DNA from: Methanodesulfokora sp964525965
GTDB lineage: Archaea; Korarchaeota; Korarchaeia; Korarchaeales; Korarchaeaceae
DNA length: 39,219 nt
Assembly: GCA_964525965.1 (NCBI GenBank)
Contig: CAZGKA010000032.1
Location: forward strand, 1-39,219
Direction: 5' to 3'
Position numbers and translations under genes: made by a program. Every line of letters begins with the position of its first letter. Within the stretch, counting starts at the first letter, position 1. The notes below the pieces were generated by a model, which did no database searches, was not told the origin of the DNA, and saw only the letters and a program-made list of their open reading frames with translations. Positions 33,126 through 39,219 of the stretch are shown here, one piece after another.

Positions 33126-34536
33126 CGAACACCACCTCCTTGACGAGGACGTGTGGAGATCCTATCGATACAGGCACAGTCTGTCCGTCCTTGCCGCAAT
33201 ATCCTCCTTGGAACGATAGATCCTTTCCTATGAGCTCCACGTTCCCTAGTATACTGAGGATGTCCCCGGAGAGGGCGACCTCCCTCAGCCTCTGCTTGAG
33301 CTCCCCCTTCTCGACGAGCCATCCCTCCTCCGCCTTGAACATGAACTGTCCCTTGGCCGGGTTCGTGTAGCCGTAGAGGGAGCCTATGGCATATATTCCG
33401 TCCCTCATCTCGGATAGCATCTCCTCCAGAGAGCTGTCTCCCCGATCTATGAATGTATTGCTCATTCTGACTATCGGAGGAGCGTCGTAGGAACAAGCTC
33501 TCCCGTTTCCAGTGCTCTCGCAGTTCATGCGGGAGGAGCTCTCCAAGTTGTGCATGAACCCCTTCAGAACCCCTCTATCAACGATCACCTTCCGCTTGGC
33601 AGGCATCCCCTCATCGTCAAAGCTGTAGCTCCCGAAGAGTCCCTCCAAGGTCGGATCGTCGACCACCCGGACCAGCTCCGTTCCGACCTTCTGTCCTATC
33701 TTGCCCTCTAGGAGGCTCATCCTAGCTAGGACAAGATCCGCCTCGCTTGCGTGACCAAAAGCCTCATGAATAAAGACTCCACCCAGCTTCGGATCCAGTA
33801 TCGTCTTAAATTTTCCAGAGGGCGCTGATCTAGCTGAGAGAAGGTTAACCGCTCTTCTCGAAGCTGTTTCAGCCTTGTCCAAGGGATCGCCCTCCAAAAC
33901 TATCTCGTAGCCTCCCGTGCCTGTTATGGCCTCCATGGCCCTTTCAGTGATTCCCCCCTCGCTGGCGTAGGATCTGGTCATGAAGCTGACGCGGGAAGTG
34001 TCCAGGGAGGTCTCCGTTCCAAAACTGTTCACAACTTCCTTGTGAACCTTCCCGTCGGAGTACCTGGTCGTTATGCTCTTGACCCTGTCGAACTTTCTCC
34101 CAGCCCTCTGGGCCTCTAGGACGAGCCTCACCTTCTCCTCGGTGCTCACGTCCTCCAGGTCGATCTTCGCGTACAGCTTGGAGTGTCCTCTGACTGAGCT
34201 TCCCTTCATCTCGAAAACCTCTTTTCTCATCTTCGAAGAGAGTTTAGCTAATTTAACAGCGTTTCTAAGGCTTTCCTCTAAAAGATCCAACCTCTGAGTG
34301 GAGGAGAACCCCCAAGCTCCTTTGAAGAAGGCCCTGACACCGAAACCCTCGCTCTCTCCGTAGGACAGGACCCTCACAACCTCGTCCTCAGCTAGGACAG
34401 TTATCCCATAGGCCCGCTCATACCTTATCTCGACGAACTCAGCCCCGAGATCTGTTCCAAGGGACACAAGCTTTCTCATTTCGTCGAGGTACAGAAAGAC
34501 CACCGACCTGTCGGAGGTCCTAAATCCTAAAATCAT
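33112..34536 (-). CDS. tldD: TldD metalloprotease, zinc subunit
   Basis: 474 residues from ATG 34536, preceded by GAGG. GTG 34503 or ATG 34479 would also give an intact protein. The zinc motif HEAFGH is at residues 257-262, in the usual GVFIHEAFGHASEADLVL block, and SFDDEGMPAKRKVIVDRG, STGNGRACSYD and GQFMFKAEEGWLVEKGEL complete the family pattern. It degrades peptides within the TldD-TldE heterodimer. The pair sits downstream of no clear substrate gene. A 71-bp gap separates it from the UPF0282 gene. Confidence 0.92.
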   Translation of the reverse strand: MILGFRTSDRSVVFLYLDEMRKLVSLGTDLGAEFVEIRYERAYGITVLAEDEVVRVLSYGESEGFGVRAFFKGAWGFSSTQRLDLLEESLRNAVKLAKLSSKMRKEVFEMKGSSVRGHSKLYAKIDLEDVSTEEKVRLVLEAQRAGRKFDRVKSITTRYSDGKVHKEVVNSFGTETSLDTSRVSFMTRSYASEGGITERAMEAITGTGGYEIVLEGDPLDKAETASRRAVNLLSARSAPSGKFKTILDPKLGGVFIHEAFGHASEADLVLARMSLLEGKIGQKVGTELVRVVDDPTLEGLFGSYSFDDEGMPAKRKVIVDRGVLKGFMHNLESSSRMNCESTGNGRACSYDAPPIVRMSNTFIDRGDSSLEEMLSEMRDGIYAIGSLYGYTNPAKGQFMFKAEEGWLVEKGELKQRLREVALSGDILSILGNVELIGKDLSFQGGYCGKDGQTVPVSIGSPHVLVKEVVFGGMG

Positions 34537-34607
34537 TGTCCTCAGATAGCGACTAGGCTGCCTCGAGGCTCTCCAAGTTAACGCATTTGTTCAAGAGGGG
34601 GACGAAT

Positions 34608-35477
34608 TTACCTACCATAAAGCTCCCTCCTTCGGGCCTCCAGAAGGTTGTTTCTTTCGCCCAGGAACTCAGCGGCTGTCACGATCTTCACCCCTTTCCC
34701 AGAGGCATGTTCAACGGCGTCTGCTATCTTGCTTCGGAAGTCGAGGTCCCTGAGCAGGTGGTGATCCCACACGATCTTCTTAACATCGGTCTCCTCAACT
34801 ATCCTCTCCACGAGCTCCATGGCCTTCCTCAGGTGATCCTGTGAGAACCTGTAGCCGAGCATGTAGGTCATGGGTCCGTCAAGGAACAGGACCTCTGGGT
34901 TCATATCTAGGATGAACTCCACCTGCTCATCGTTGACAGGACCCTCCACGTCTGAGCTATGAAGAAAACTCATCTTGCCGTCCGAGATGTAGACCTCGAC
35001 CACATAGCCCAGCCTGCTGTTGGCGCCATGCGTGACTGCCTTGGAGAACTTCACCACGGTATCTCCAACCTTCAGCGAGTTCTCCTCAGCCACGTCTATC
35101 TTGGTCGGGAGACCTCTAATCTTTTCTAGGAAAAGGGGAGCCCTCCTCTTCCCTTGACTGAAATTTATCATGTTGTCCGGATCCTTTATGAAGAGGAGCT
35201 TTCCTCTGTATATGTCCAAGGATATCCTGTCCCCGAGGTTGTGGTGGTCGTAGTGGTAGTGGGTCACCACTATGACGTCAGCTTCCAAGGCCCTCTCCTC
35301 TATCCTCTTGGACAAAAGCTCCAGAGCCCGAATCTCCACGGGATGAGGCGGTAAGCCGTATCTTCTTGGACCTAGAGCGGCTCCCGGATCTATCAGGATT
35401 TTAAGATCCTTCGTCCTGACGAAGGTGGCCATGCTGCGAACGCCCATGCTGTCAAAGGCGAGAGGCTCTATGAGCAT
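34608..35477 (-). CDS. UPF0282-family MBL-fold metallohydrolase
   Basis: 289 residues. The archaeal family signature is FDSMGVRSMATFVRTKDLKILIDPGAALGPRRYGLPPHP at the start, metal ligands THYHYDHH (His73, His75, Asp77, His78) and FLHSSDVEGPV, with KIVWDHHLLRD near the end. Members are archaeal and uncharacterised. Substrate is unknown. A TATA-like AGTTTTTAG is about 23-32 nt before the ATG, giving a leaderless message. It is a single-gene unit upstream of tldD. Confidence 0.88.
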   Translation of the reverse strand: MLIEPLAFDSMGVRSMATFVRTKDLKILIDPGAALGPRRYGLPPHPVEIRALELLSKRIEERALEADVIVVTHYHYDHHNLGDRISLDIYRGKLLFIKDPDNMINFSQGKRRAPLFLEKIRGLPTKIDVAEENSLKVGDTVVKFSKAVTHGANSRLGYVVEVYISDGKMSFLHSSDVEGPVNDEQVEFILDMNPEVLFLDGPMTYMLGYRFSQDHLRKAMELVERIVEETDVKKIVWDHHLLRDLDFRSKIADAVEHASGKGVKIVTAAEFLGERNNLLEARRRELYGR

Positions 35478-35656
35478 CGAATCAAACTTACCTAGCCAGC
35501 ACTAAAAACTGACGATCCCGACGACGAAACAATGAACTCCATATAAATCATCTGGTCGTAATATTCTAACAAATGCTTAAATAAAATAGGGAGTGCCAAT
35601 TGATATAATACATCCAACCTATCAGTTTTTTATGATCGAGGGGAAGAGTGTTCTTG

Positions 35657-36091
35657 ATGGGACACAACTGGATTGGGTGGTCCAGTGTCAGGAGGAGCTC
35701 ACGGGAGAAGATGGCGAGCAAAATGCCTCCACCTGAGGTTTTAGATTCTGATTTAATAAAAGAGAAGATCTCCGAGGAGCTCAGGAAGAGGGGAATCCCC
35801 TTCAACATTGATTACTCTATTATAGGGTCCTCCTCCGTTTACCACCAAGTAAACTTCCTCATAAACACGAGAAAGGGACCCTTAGCCGTCATAATACTGG
35901 ACGGGGAGCTGACCGTCAAGAAGGCTCTAGCGATATCCGTCAAGAAGATAGACACCGGCATAGATTACGTGGTCATGGTGAAGAAAGCTCCCGAAGAATG
36001 TAAGTTTCTTTTGAGCGAGTCCGGTGTCTCTGTTATAGAGAATTATGATGTCTCCAAGCTCCTCCAGATGGTAGAGGAGAGGAACTCCTAG
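35657..36091 (+). CDS. Small protein of unknown function, weak nuclease-fold resemblance
   Basis: About 144 residues from ATG 35657, chosen because a TATA-like TTTTTTATG ends 24 nt before it. GTG 35648, ATG 35711 (after GGGAG) and ATG 35723 are alternatives. The core (LIKEKISEELRKRGIPFNID, then VNFLINTRKGPLAVIILDGEL, VKKIDTGIDYVVMVKK and a last strand ESGVSVI) has the alpha-beta-beta-beta-alpha-beta order of restriction-endonuclease-like folds. Clear PD-ExK catalytic residues are not visible, so it may be inactive or unrelated. Just 29 bp before pyrF, which has its own promoter. Confidence 0.6.
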   Translation: MGHNWIGWSSVRRSSREKMASKMPPPEVLDSDLIKEKISEELRKRGIPFNIDYSIIGSSSVYHQVNFLINTRKGPLAVIILDGELTVKKALAISVKKIDTGIDYVVMVKKAPEECKFLLSESGVSVIENYDVSKLLQMVEERNS

Positions 36092-36120
36092 GTTTTTATC
36101 GTGAACCAGATACTCTTCTT

Positions 36121-36777
36121 ATGCTGCTCTCTCGCCTCATGGAGATCTCTCGTGAGAAGAATTCTCGGCTCATACTGGCTGTCGATCGTCCTGCGAGTTC
36201 CGATCTGATTGAGGCACTGTCCGACCTTGTGGTAGCTGTGAAGGTGGGCCTTCCACTGATCTTCGAGATCGGCCTGGACGCTGCCGCTGAGATCAGGTCG
36301 GAATACAGGATAGCCGACATAAAGATGGCCGACGTTCCATTTATAAACTCAATTCTGGTGGAAAAGCTCCTGAACAAGGGATTCGACTGTGTGATAGCCC
36401 ATATATTTCCCTTCAGCCTGGAGGAGCCCGTCAAACTGGTCCATCAGATGGGAAGAGATATGATCGGGGTTCTGGTCATGAGCCACGGGGCCCCTCTCCT
36501 CGAGGAGAACGTGGAGAAGATGCTCTCCTACGGGATCGATGTCGGAATAGACGGGTTGGTGGTGGGTGCCACCAGGCCCGAGCAGATAAGGAGGGTGAGG
36601 GAACTCACGGATCTCCCGATAATCTCCCCCGGAGTTATAAAGCAAGGAGCTCCTCCCGGAGAAGCTCTGAGATATGGAGCTGACTTCGAGATAGTTGGCA
36701 GGGCCATCCTCTCGTCGGAGGATCCTGTTAAAGCGGCTGAGGAGATAGTCAGGAGGGAGAGGCTTGTTAGAAGTTGA
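36121..36777 (+). CDS. pyrF: Orotidine 5'-phosphate decarboxylase
   Basis: 218 residues, the archaeal short form. The active-site D-x-K-x-x-D is ADIKMAD (Asp66, Lys68, Asp71), with AVD (Asp22) and Lys41 in AVKVGLPL, and the phosphate-binding VGATRPEQIRRVRELT and ISPGVIKQGAPPGEALRYGADFEIVGRAI. It makes UMP from OMP. It appears leaderless: TATA-like TTTTTAT lies 21-27 nt before the ATG. The gene overlaps pyrD by 14 bp in an operon. Confidence 0.95.
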   Translation: MLLSRLMEISREKNSRLILAVDRPASSDLIEALSDLVVAVKVGLPLIFEIGLDAAAEIRSEYRIADIKMADVPFINSILVEKLLNKGFDCVIAHIFPFSLEEPVKLVHQMGRDMIGVLVMSHGAPLLEENVEKMLSYGIDVGIDGLVVGATRPEQIRRVRELTDLPIISPGVIKQGAPPGEALRYGADFEIVGRAILSSEDPVKAAEEIVRRERLVRS

Positions 36778-37654
36778 TCTAGCTGGAGTTAAGCTGAGAA
36801 ATCCCGTTGTAATAGCCTCCGGTATCCTCGGCGTCAGTAGGGGATTGTTCCTGCGGCTGGACAGAGAAGGAGCTGGGGCAGTAACCACAAAATCCGTGAC
36901 CTTTGAGCCCAGATCCGGAAATCCCATGCCGAACGTGGTGGAGCTTGAGTTCGGCCTCGTGAACTCGATGGGAATTCCGAACCCCGGGATCGGGATCATG
37001 TGCGAGGAGATAAGGTCGGCCATCCCCCACCTGTCGGTGCCGATCATAGGGAGCATCGCGCCATCCTCGGCTGAGGAGGCCAGAACCATGGCCTCCCTCT
37101 TGGTCGAGGCGGGAGCCTCTGCTGTTGAGGTCAACACGTCATGTCCCAACGTCTCAGATATCGGGATAAACTTGGTGAACAGGTCCGTCGAGCTCGTGAA
37201 GGCTGTCGACAGGGAGGTCAACGTCCCCATCTTGGTCAAGGTCACCCCCCACGTGCAGGACGTCCAATCCTTCGTGAGGGCCCTCCACGAAGCTGGAGCT
37301 GATGGGTTCACAGCGGTGAACACTTTGAAGGCCATGGTGATAGATGTGGACCTCATGAGGCCTGTGCTCGGAGGGGTGATCGGGGGTCTCTCGGGTCCTG
37401 CCGTGAGACCTGTGGCGGTCCGCTTCGTTTACGAGATAAGAAAGACCCTCCCCGATGTGGCCATAATCGGGACGGGAGGTGTGGAAAGCTGGAGGGATGC
37501 CGCTGAGATGATCATGGCCGGAGCTAACGCTGTTGGAGTCGGAACGGCCCTGAGAAAGGGATTAAAAGTCATAAACGAGATCGTCGACGGGTTGAGATCG
37601 TTCTTGACTGAGAGGGGACTGACGCTGGACGATATAAGAGGGATAGTCCCTTGA
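36764..37654 (+). CDS. pyrD: Dihydroorotate dehydrogenase, class 1B-type
   Basis: 296 residues from TTG 36764, with a strong SD (GGAGGGAG) inside pyrF. FMN site features are VKLRNPVVIASGI, SVTFEPRSGNPMPNVVELEFGLVNSMGIPNPG and the catalytic loop NTSCPN with Cys127, plus GLSGPAVRP and GTGGVESWRDAAEMIMAGANAVGVGTAL. It oxidises dihydroorotate to orotate. Class 1B enzymes pair with a PyrK electron-transfer subunit, and no pyrK lies in the window. Its stop directly abuts the antiporter gene on the other strand. Confidence 0.95.
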   Translation: MLEVDLAGVKLRNPVVIASGILGVSRGLFLRLDREGAGAVTTKSVTFEPRSGNPMPNVVELEFGLVNSMGIPNPGIGIMCEEIRSAIPHLSVPIIGSIAPSSAEEARTMASLLVEAGASAVEVNTSCPNVSDIGINLVNRSVELVKAVDREVNVPILVKVTPHVQDVQSFVRALHEAGADGFTAVNTLKAMVIDVDLMRPVLGGVIGGLSGPAVRPVAVRFVYEIRKTLPDVAIIGTGGVESWRDAAEMIMAGANAVGVGTALRKGLKVINEIVDGLRSFLTERGLTLDDIRGIVP

Positions 37655-38851
37655 TCACAGCACCTCCTCCGCGGCCTCCACCTCTGCTATGAACGATGCA
37701 TACTTGCTCACCAGCACTTTAGCCATTATCGGAGCCAGAACTACTGTTAGCAGGGCGAACACTATGAGCGTCGAGTAGAGCGGTATGTCTATCATCCCCA
37801 ACTTGAGGCCAGCCTCAGCGGCGGCGATTGTCAGGCTGAGCTTCGCCCACATGAAGGTCCCCATGACGAGCGAGGCCTCCTTTCCAAGTCCCCTCTTGAT
37901 CGCAGCCGCGTAGGTGCCTCCCAGCTTGCCCACGAAGCTGAGCACCAGGAAAACCGGAAGGAGAAGGAGATCTCCCCCGTGGAGAGCAGCAGGAAGGTCT
38001 ATCTTTGCTCCAGCTATCAGGAAGAACATGGGAAGGAAGAGGGCATATCCAAACGAGGTTAAACTTTTCAGGAGATCCTCCGAACTCTCCGTAAGCTCAG
38101 AAACGAGTATTCCTGCGAAGAAAGATCCTACAACCGCGTGAACCCCTATGGCCTCCGCTAAAGCGGCAAAGACTATCATCAGGATCATGGCCAGTCTTGT
38201 CGTGAAGTGGTACCTCTTCTCCAGATCCTGTATCCTGTGGACGATCTTGGAGTAAGCTCTTATGGCCTTAAGGGAGGGTATCATGAGCAACATCGAGAGG
38301 AATATCAGGGGTATCATGTTCAGGTTGCCGCTCTCGCTCTGGACTATGAAGGCGAGGATAAGCATGCTCCCCATGTCCGACACGGTGGTGGCCCCTATCA
38401 GGATCTTGGAGAACGGTTTCTCTGACGAGAGGACGTTGTTCATGCTCTCCTCCATCTCCTTGGCTGCTGGAAGCACGATTCCCACCGAGGTGGTCGAGAA
38501 TATAGCTCCCAAGATCATGGGGTCAGCGTTCAAGAGCGCTCCGGTGACGTATCCGAGGGCGAAGGGTATCAGGGTCGAGGCAGAACCGATGACGAGAGAA
38601 TCCATGGCGTTCTTTCTGAGAAACTTGACATCTATCTCCAATCCGGCCAAGAACAGCAGATAGATCAAGCCAAAGTCGAACAGAAAGGAGGTCCATGCCC
38701 CGTTCACGTCGACCACGTTGAAGAGAGTTCTCCCCAAGAGCATGCCGAGAACTATCTCTATCACTACACATGGGATTTTGCTAATTTTGGCTGTCAGAGG
38801 AGCGATTATAGCAAAGAAGCCGAGGAGAGCTAGGGATAAAAGCTCTGTCAT
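37655..38851 (-). CDS. CPA2-type cation/proton antiporter
   Basis: 398 residues, about twelve membrane spans. The CPA2 family fingerprint runs through LLFLAGLEIDVKFLRKNA, FSTTSVGIVLPAAKEME, the pore helix ATTVSDMGSMLILAF with an Asp in the ion site, and GVHAVVGSFFAGILVSEL. No cytoplasmic TrkA-N/KTN domain follows, unlike KefB/KefC. It probably exchanges Na+ or K+ for protons. A TATA-like ATTTATTTTAGG lies about 23-34 nt before the ATG, and no SD is visible. Confidence 0.88.
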   Translation of the reverse strand: MTELLSLALLGFFAIIAPLTAKISKIPCVVIEIVLGMLLGRTLFNVVDVNGAWTSFLFDFGLIYLLFLAGLEIDVKFLRKNAMDSLVIGSASTLIPFALGYVTGALLNADPMILGAIFSTTSVGIVLPAAKEMEESMNNVLSSEKPFSKILIGATTVSDMGSMLILAFIVQSESGNLNMIPLIFLSMLLMIPSLKAIRAYSKIVHRIQDLEKRYHFTTRLAMILMIVFAALAEAIGVHAVVGSFFAGILVSELTESSEDLLKSLTSFGYALFLPMFFLIAGAKIDLPAALHGGDLLLLPVFLVLSFVGKLGGTYAAAIKRGLGKEASLVMGTFMWAKLSLTIAAAEAGLKLGMIDIPLYSTLIVFALLTVVLAPIMAKVLVSKYASFIAEVEAAEEVL

Positions 38852-38965
38852 TTTTCTAAAGGAAAGAAAGATCCTAAAATAAATATGTGTTCCCTTTCCG
38901 CCGCCGACCGGTTTCTGGAAGCAAGCGTAAAAAATTCGCTATTCCTAACTTGGAAAAATTTTAAT

Positions 38966-39115
38966 GAGCGTCCCGTGGTAAGGGTCTCTCGGTGCAGTGC
39001 CGGTGCATTCGGGGACCTCCGGAGCTGAACCCCACATGGTCCGAGAACCAGCTTCGTCCACGGCTTCATGTGAGGGTAATCTCGGTTCCAATCCATCGGG
39101 CAGGGGGGGACACTC
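38966..39115 (+). ncRNA. Candidate structured RNA, unknown family
   Basis: About 150 nt without a supportable ORF. The ends pair: GAGCGTCCC (38966-38974) with GGGACACTC (39107-39115), nine positions and one mismatch. Inside are hairpin A, GGTCTC-t-CG (38983-38991) with CGGGGACC (39010-39017), containing a TGCA/TGCA stem; and hairpin B, CCC-CACATG (39030-39038) with CATGTG-a-GGG (39067-39076). CCGAG (39041-39045) can also pair with CTCGG (39081-39085). A TATA-like TAAAAAATT (about 38927-38935) lies about 30 nt upstream. I find no match to tRNA, 5S, SRP, RNase P or C/D motifs. Strand is inferred. Confidence 0.4.
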
Positions 39116-39122
39116 TTATAAA
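39115..39122 (+). promoter_or_regulatory. TATA box of the last, partial gene
   Basis: CTTATAAA, 26-33 nt before ATG 39148, without an SD. It overlaps the right end of the candidate RNA, so the two transcripts would be separate units. Confidence 0.6.
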
Positions 39123-39147
39123 TGCTGAAAGCGGTGAAACCGTGATA

Positions 39148-39219
39148 ATGCCTAACAGATCTCCCTTCCGAAAACAGAACTCTGAGCTCAGATCTACCGA
39201 CAAGGAGATCCGGAGGAAC
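39148..39219 (+). CDS. Start of a gene truncated by the window end
   Basis: ATG 39148 opens a frame with 24 codons to the window edge and no stop (MPNRSPFRK then a run rich in Ser, Lys and Arg). The TATA box 26-33 nt upstream and the fit to the leaderless pattern of this region support a real gene. The fragment is too short to identify. Confidence 0.5.
   Translation, partial: MPNRSPFRKQNSELRSTDKEIRRN

Noticed and set aside
36349..37356. 335-codon minus-strand ORF opposite pyrF and pyrD
   Set aside because: Opposite to two enzymes with intact active sites; composition typical of an antisense frame.
38848..39096. 82-codon reverse-strand ORF across the structured region
   Set aside because: It overlaps the antiporter start, has no recognisable motifs and lies over paired RNA elements, so it is better explained as a chance frame.
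39077..39106. Possible tRNA T-arm (GGTTCCAATCC)
   Set aside because: Position 57 is a pyrimidine, the stem has only two pairs, and no acceptor or anticodon arm can be built around it.
1..39219. CRISPR arrays, insertion sequences, prophage or tRNA-associated islands
   Set aside because: No regularly spaced direct repeats, transposase motifs, integrase or terminal inverted repeats were found on either strand.

Overview
The window looks like a compact, gene-dense chromosomal stretch from a hyperthermophilic archaeon. Archaeal markers are an archaeal-type LeuRS, the NreA family, the XPB/Bax1 pair, an AbrB-PhoU regulator, a UPF0282 metallohydrolase, an archaeal-size OMP decarboxylase and signal-peptide surface proteins with many N-glycosylation sequons. 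Many genes have a T/A-rich TATA-like element 24-30 nt before the start codon and no Shine-Dalgarno (SD), as in leaderless archaeal transcripts. Downstream operon genes often have GGAGG or GAGGTGA. AGG/AGA and ATA codons dominate, and GTG, TTG and apparently CTG starts occur. A TACK-type lineage, perhaps Korarchaeota-like, fits, but I cannot prove it. I see no CRISPR array, insertion sequence, tRNA or rRNA.

Layout. 1-3361: LeuRS 3' end facing a two-gene nreA/AbrB-PhoU operon. 3404-4453: surface protein. 4689-9295: acyltransferase-like gene, then an alpha/beta hydrolase overlapping the XPB helicase and Bax1 nuclease genes. 9275-11948: radical SAM protein, then a DUF89 phosphatase overlapping a second radical SAM gene. 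11945-14603: glycosyltransferase, metallo-beta-lactamase hydrolase, PadR regulator fused to a methyltransferase-like domain. 14711-16611: phosphoesterase, macrodomain and GNAT genes. 16580-20240: ACT protein, coiled-coil unknown, glycerophosphodiester phosphodiesterase, DUF72 protein and a Trm112-like zinc protein. 20217-25405: a metal-uptake locus, with a cbiMNQO Co/Ni ECF transporter diverging from feoAB. 25393-29508: EamA transporter, long coiled-coil surface protein, pyruvate kinase and a small unknown. 29541-31824: an HTH/S-layer-like regulator diverging from glutamine synthetase across a palindromic promoter. 31821-35477: TldE/TldD and a UPF0282 hydrolase. 35657-38851: small unknown, pyrF-pyrD, and a CPA2 antiporter. 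The end holds a candidate structured RNA (38966-39115) and the first codons of a leaderless gene.

Functional themes are DNA repair (NreA; XPB/Bax1), metal homeostasis (Cbi, Feo), nitrogen assimilation with a probable local regulator, pyrimidine synthesis and metabolite repair or ADP-ribose handling. The observations most worth following are the feoB gene with no canonical start codon, the unexplained structured RNA candidate, and the palindrome shared between the HTH/S-layer-like regulator and glnA.
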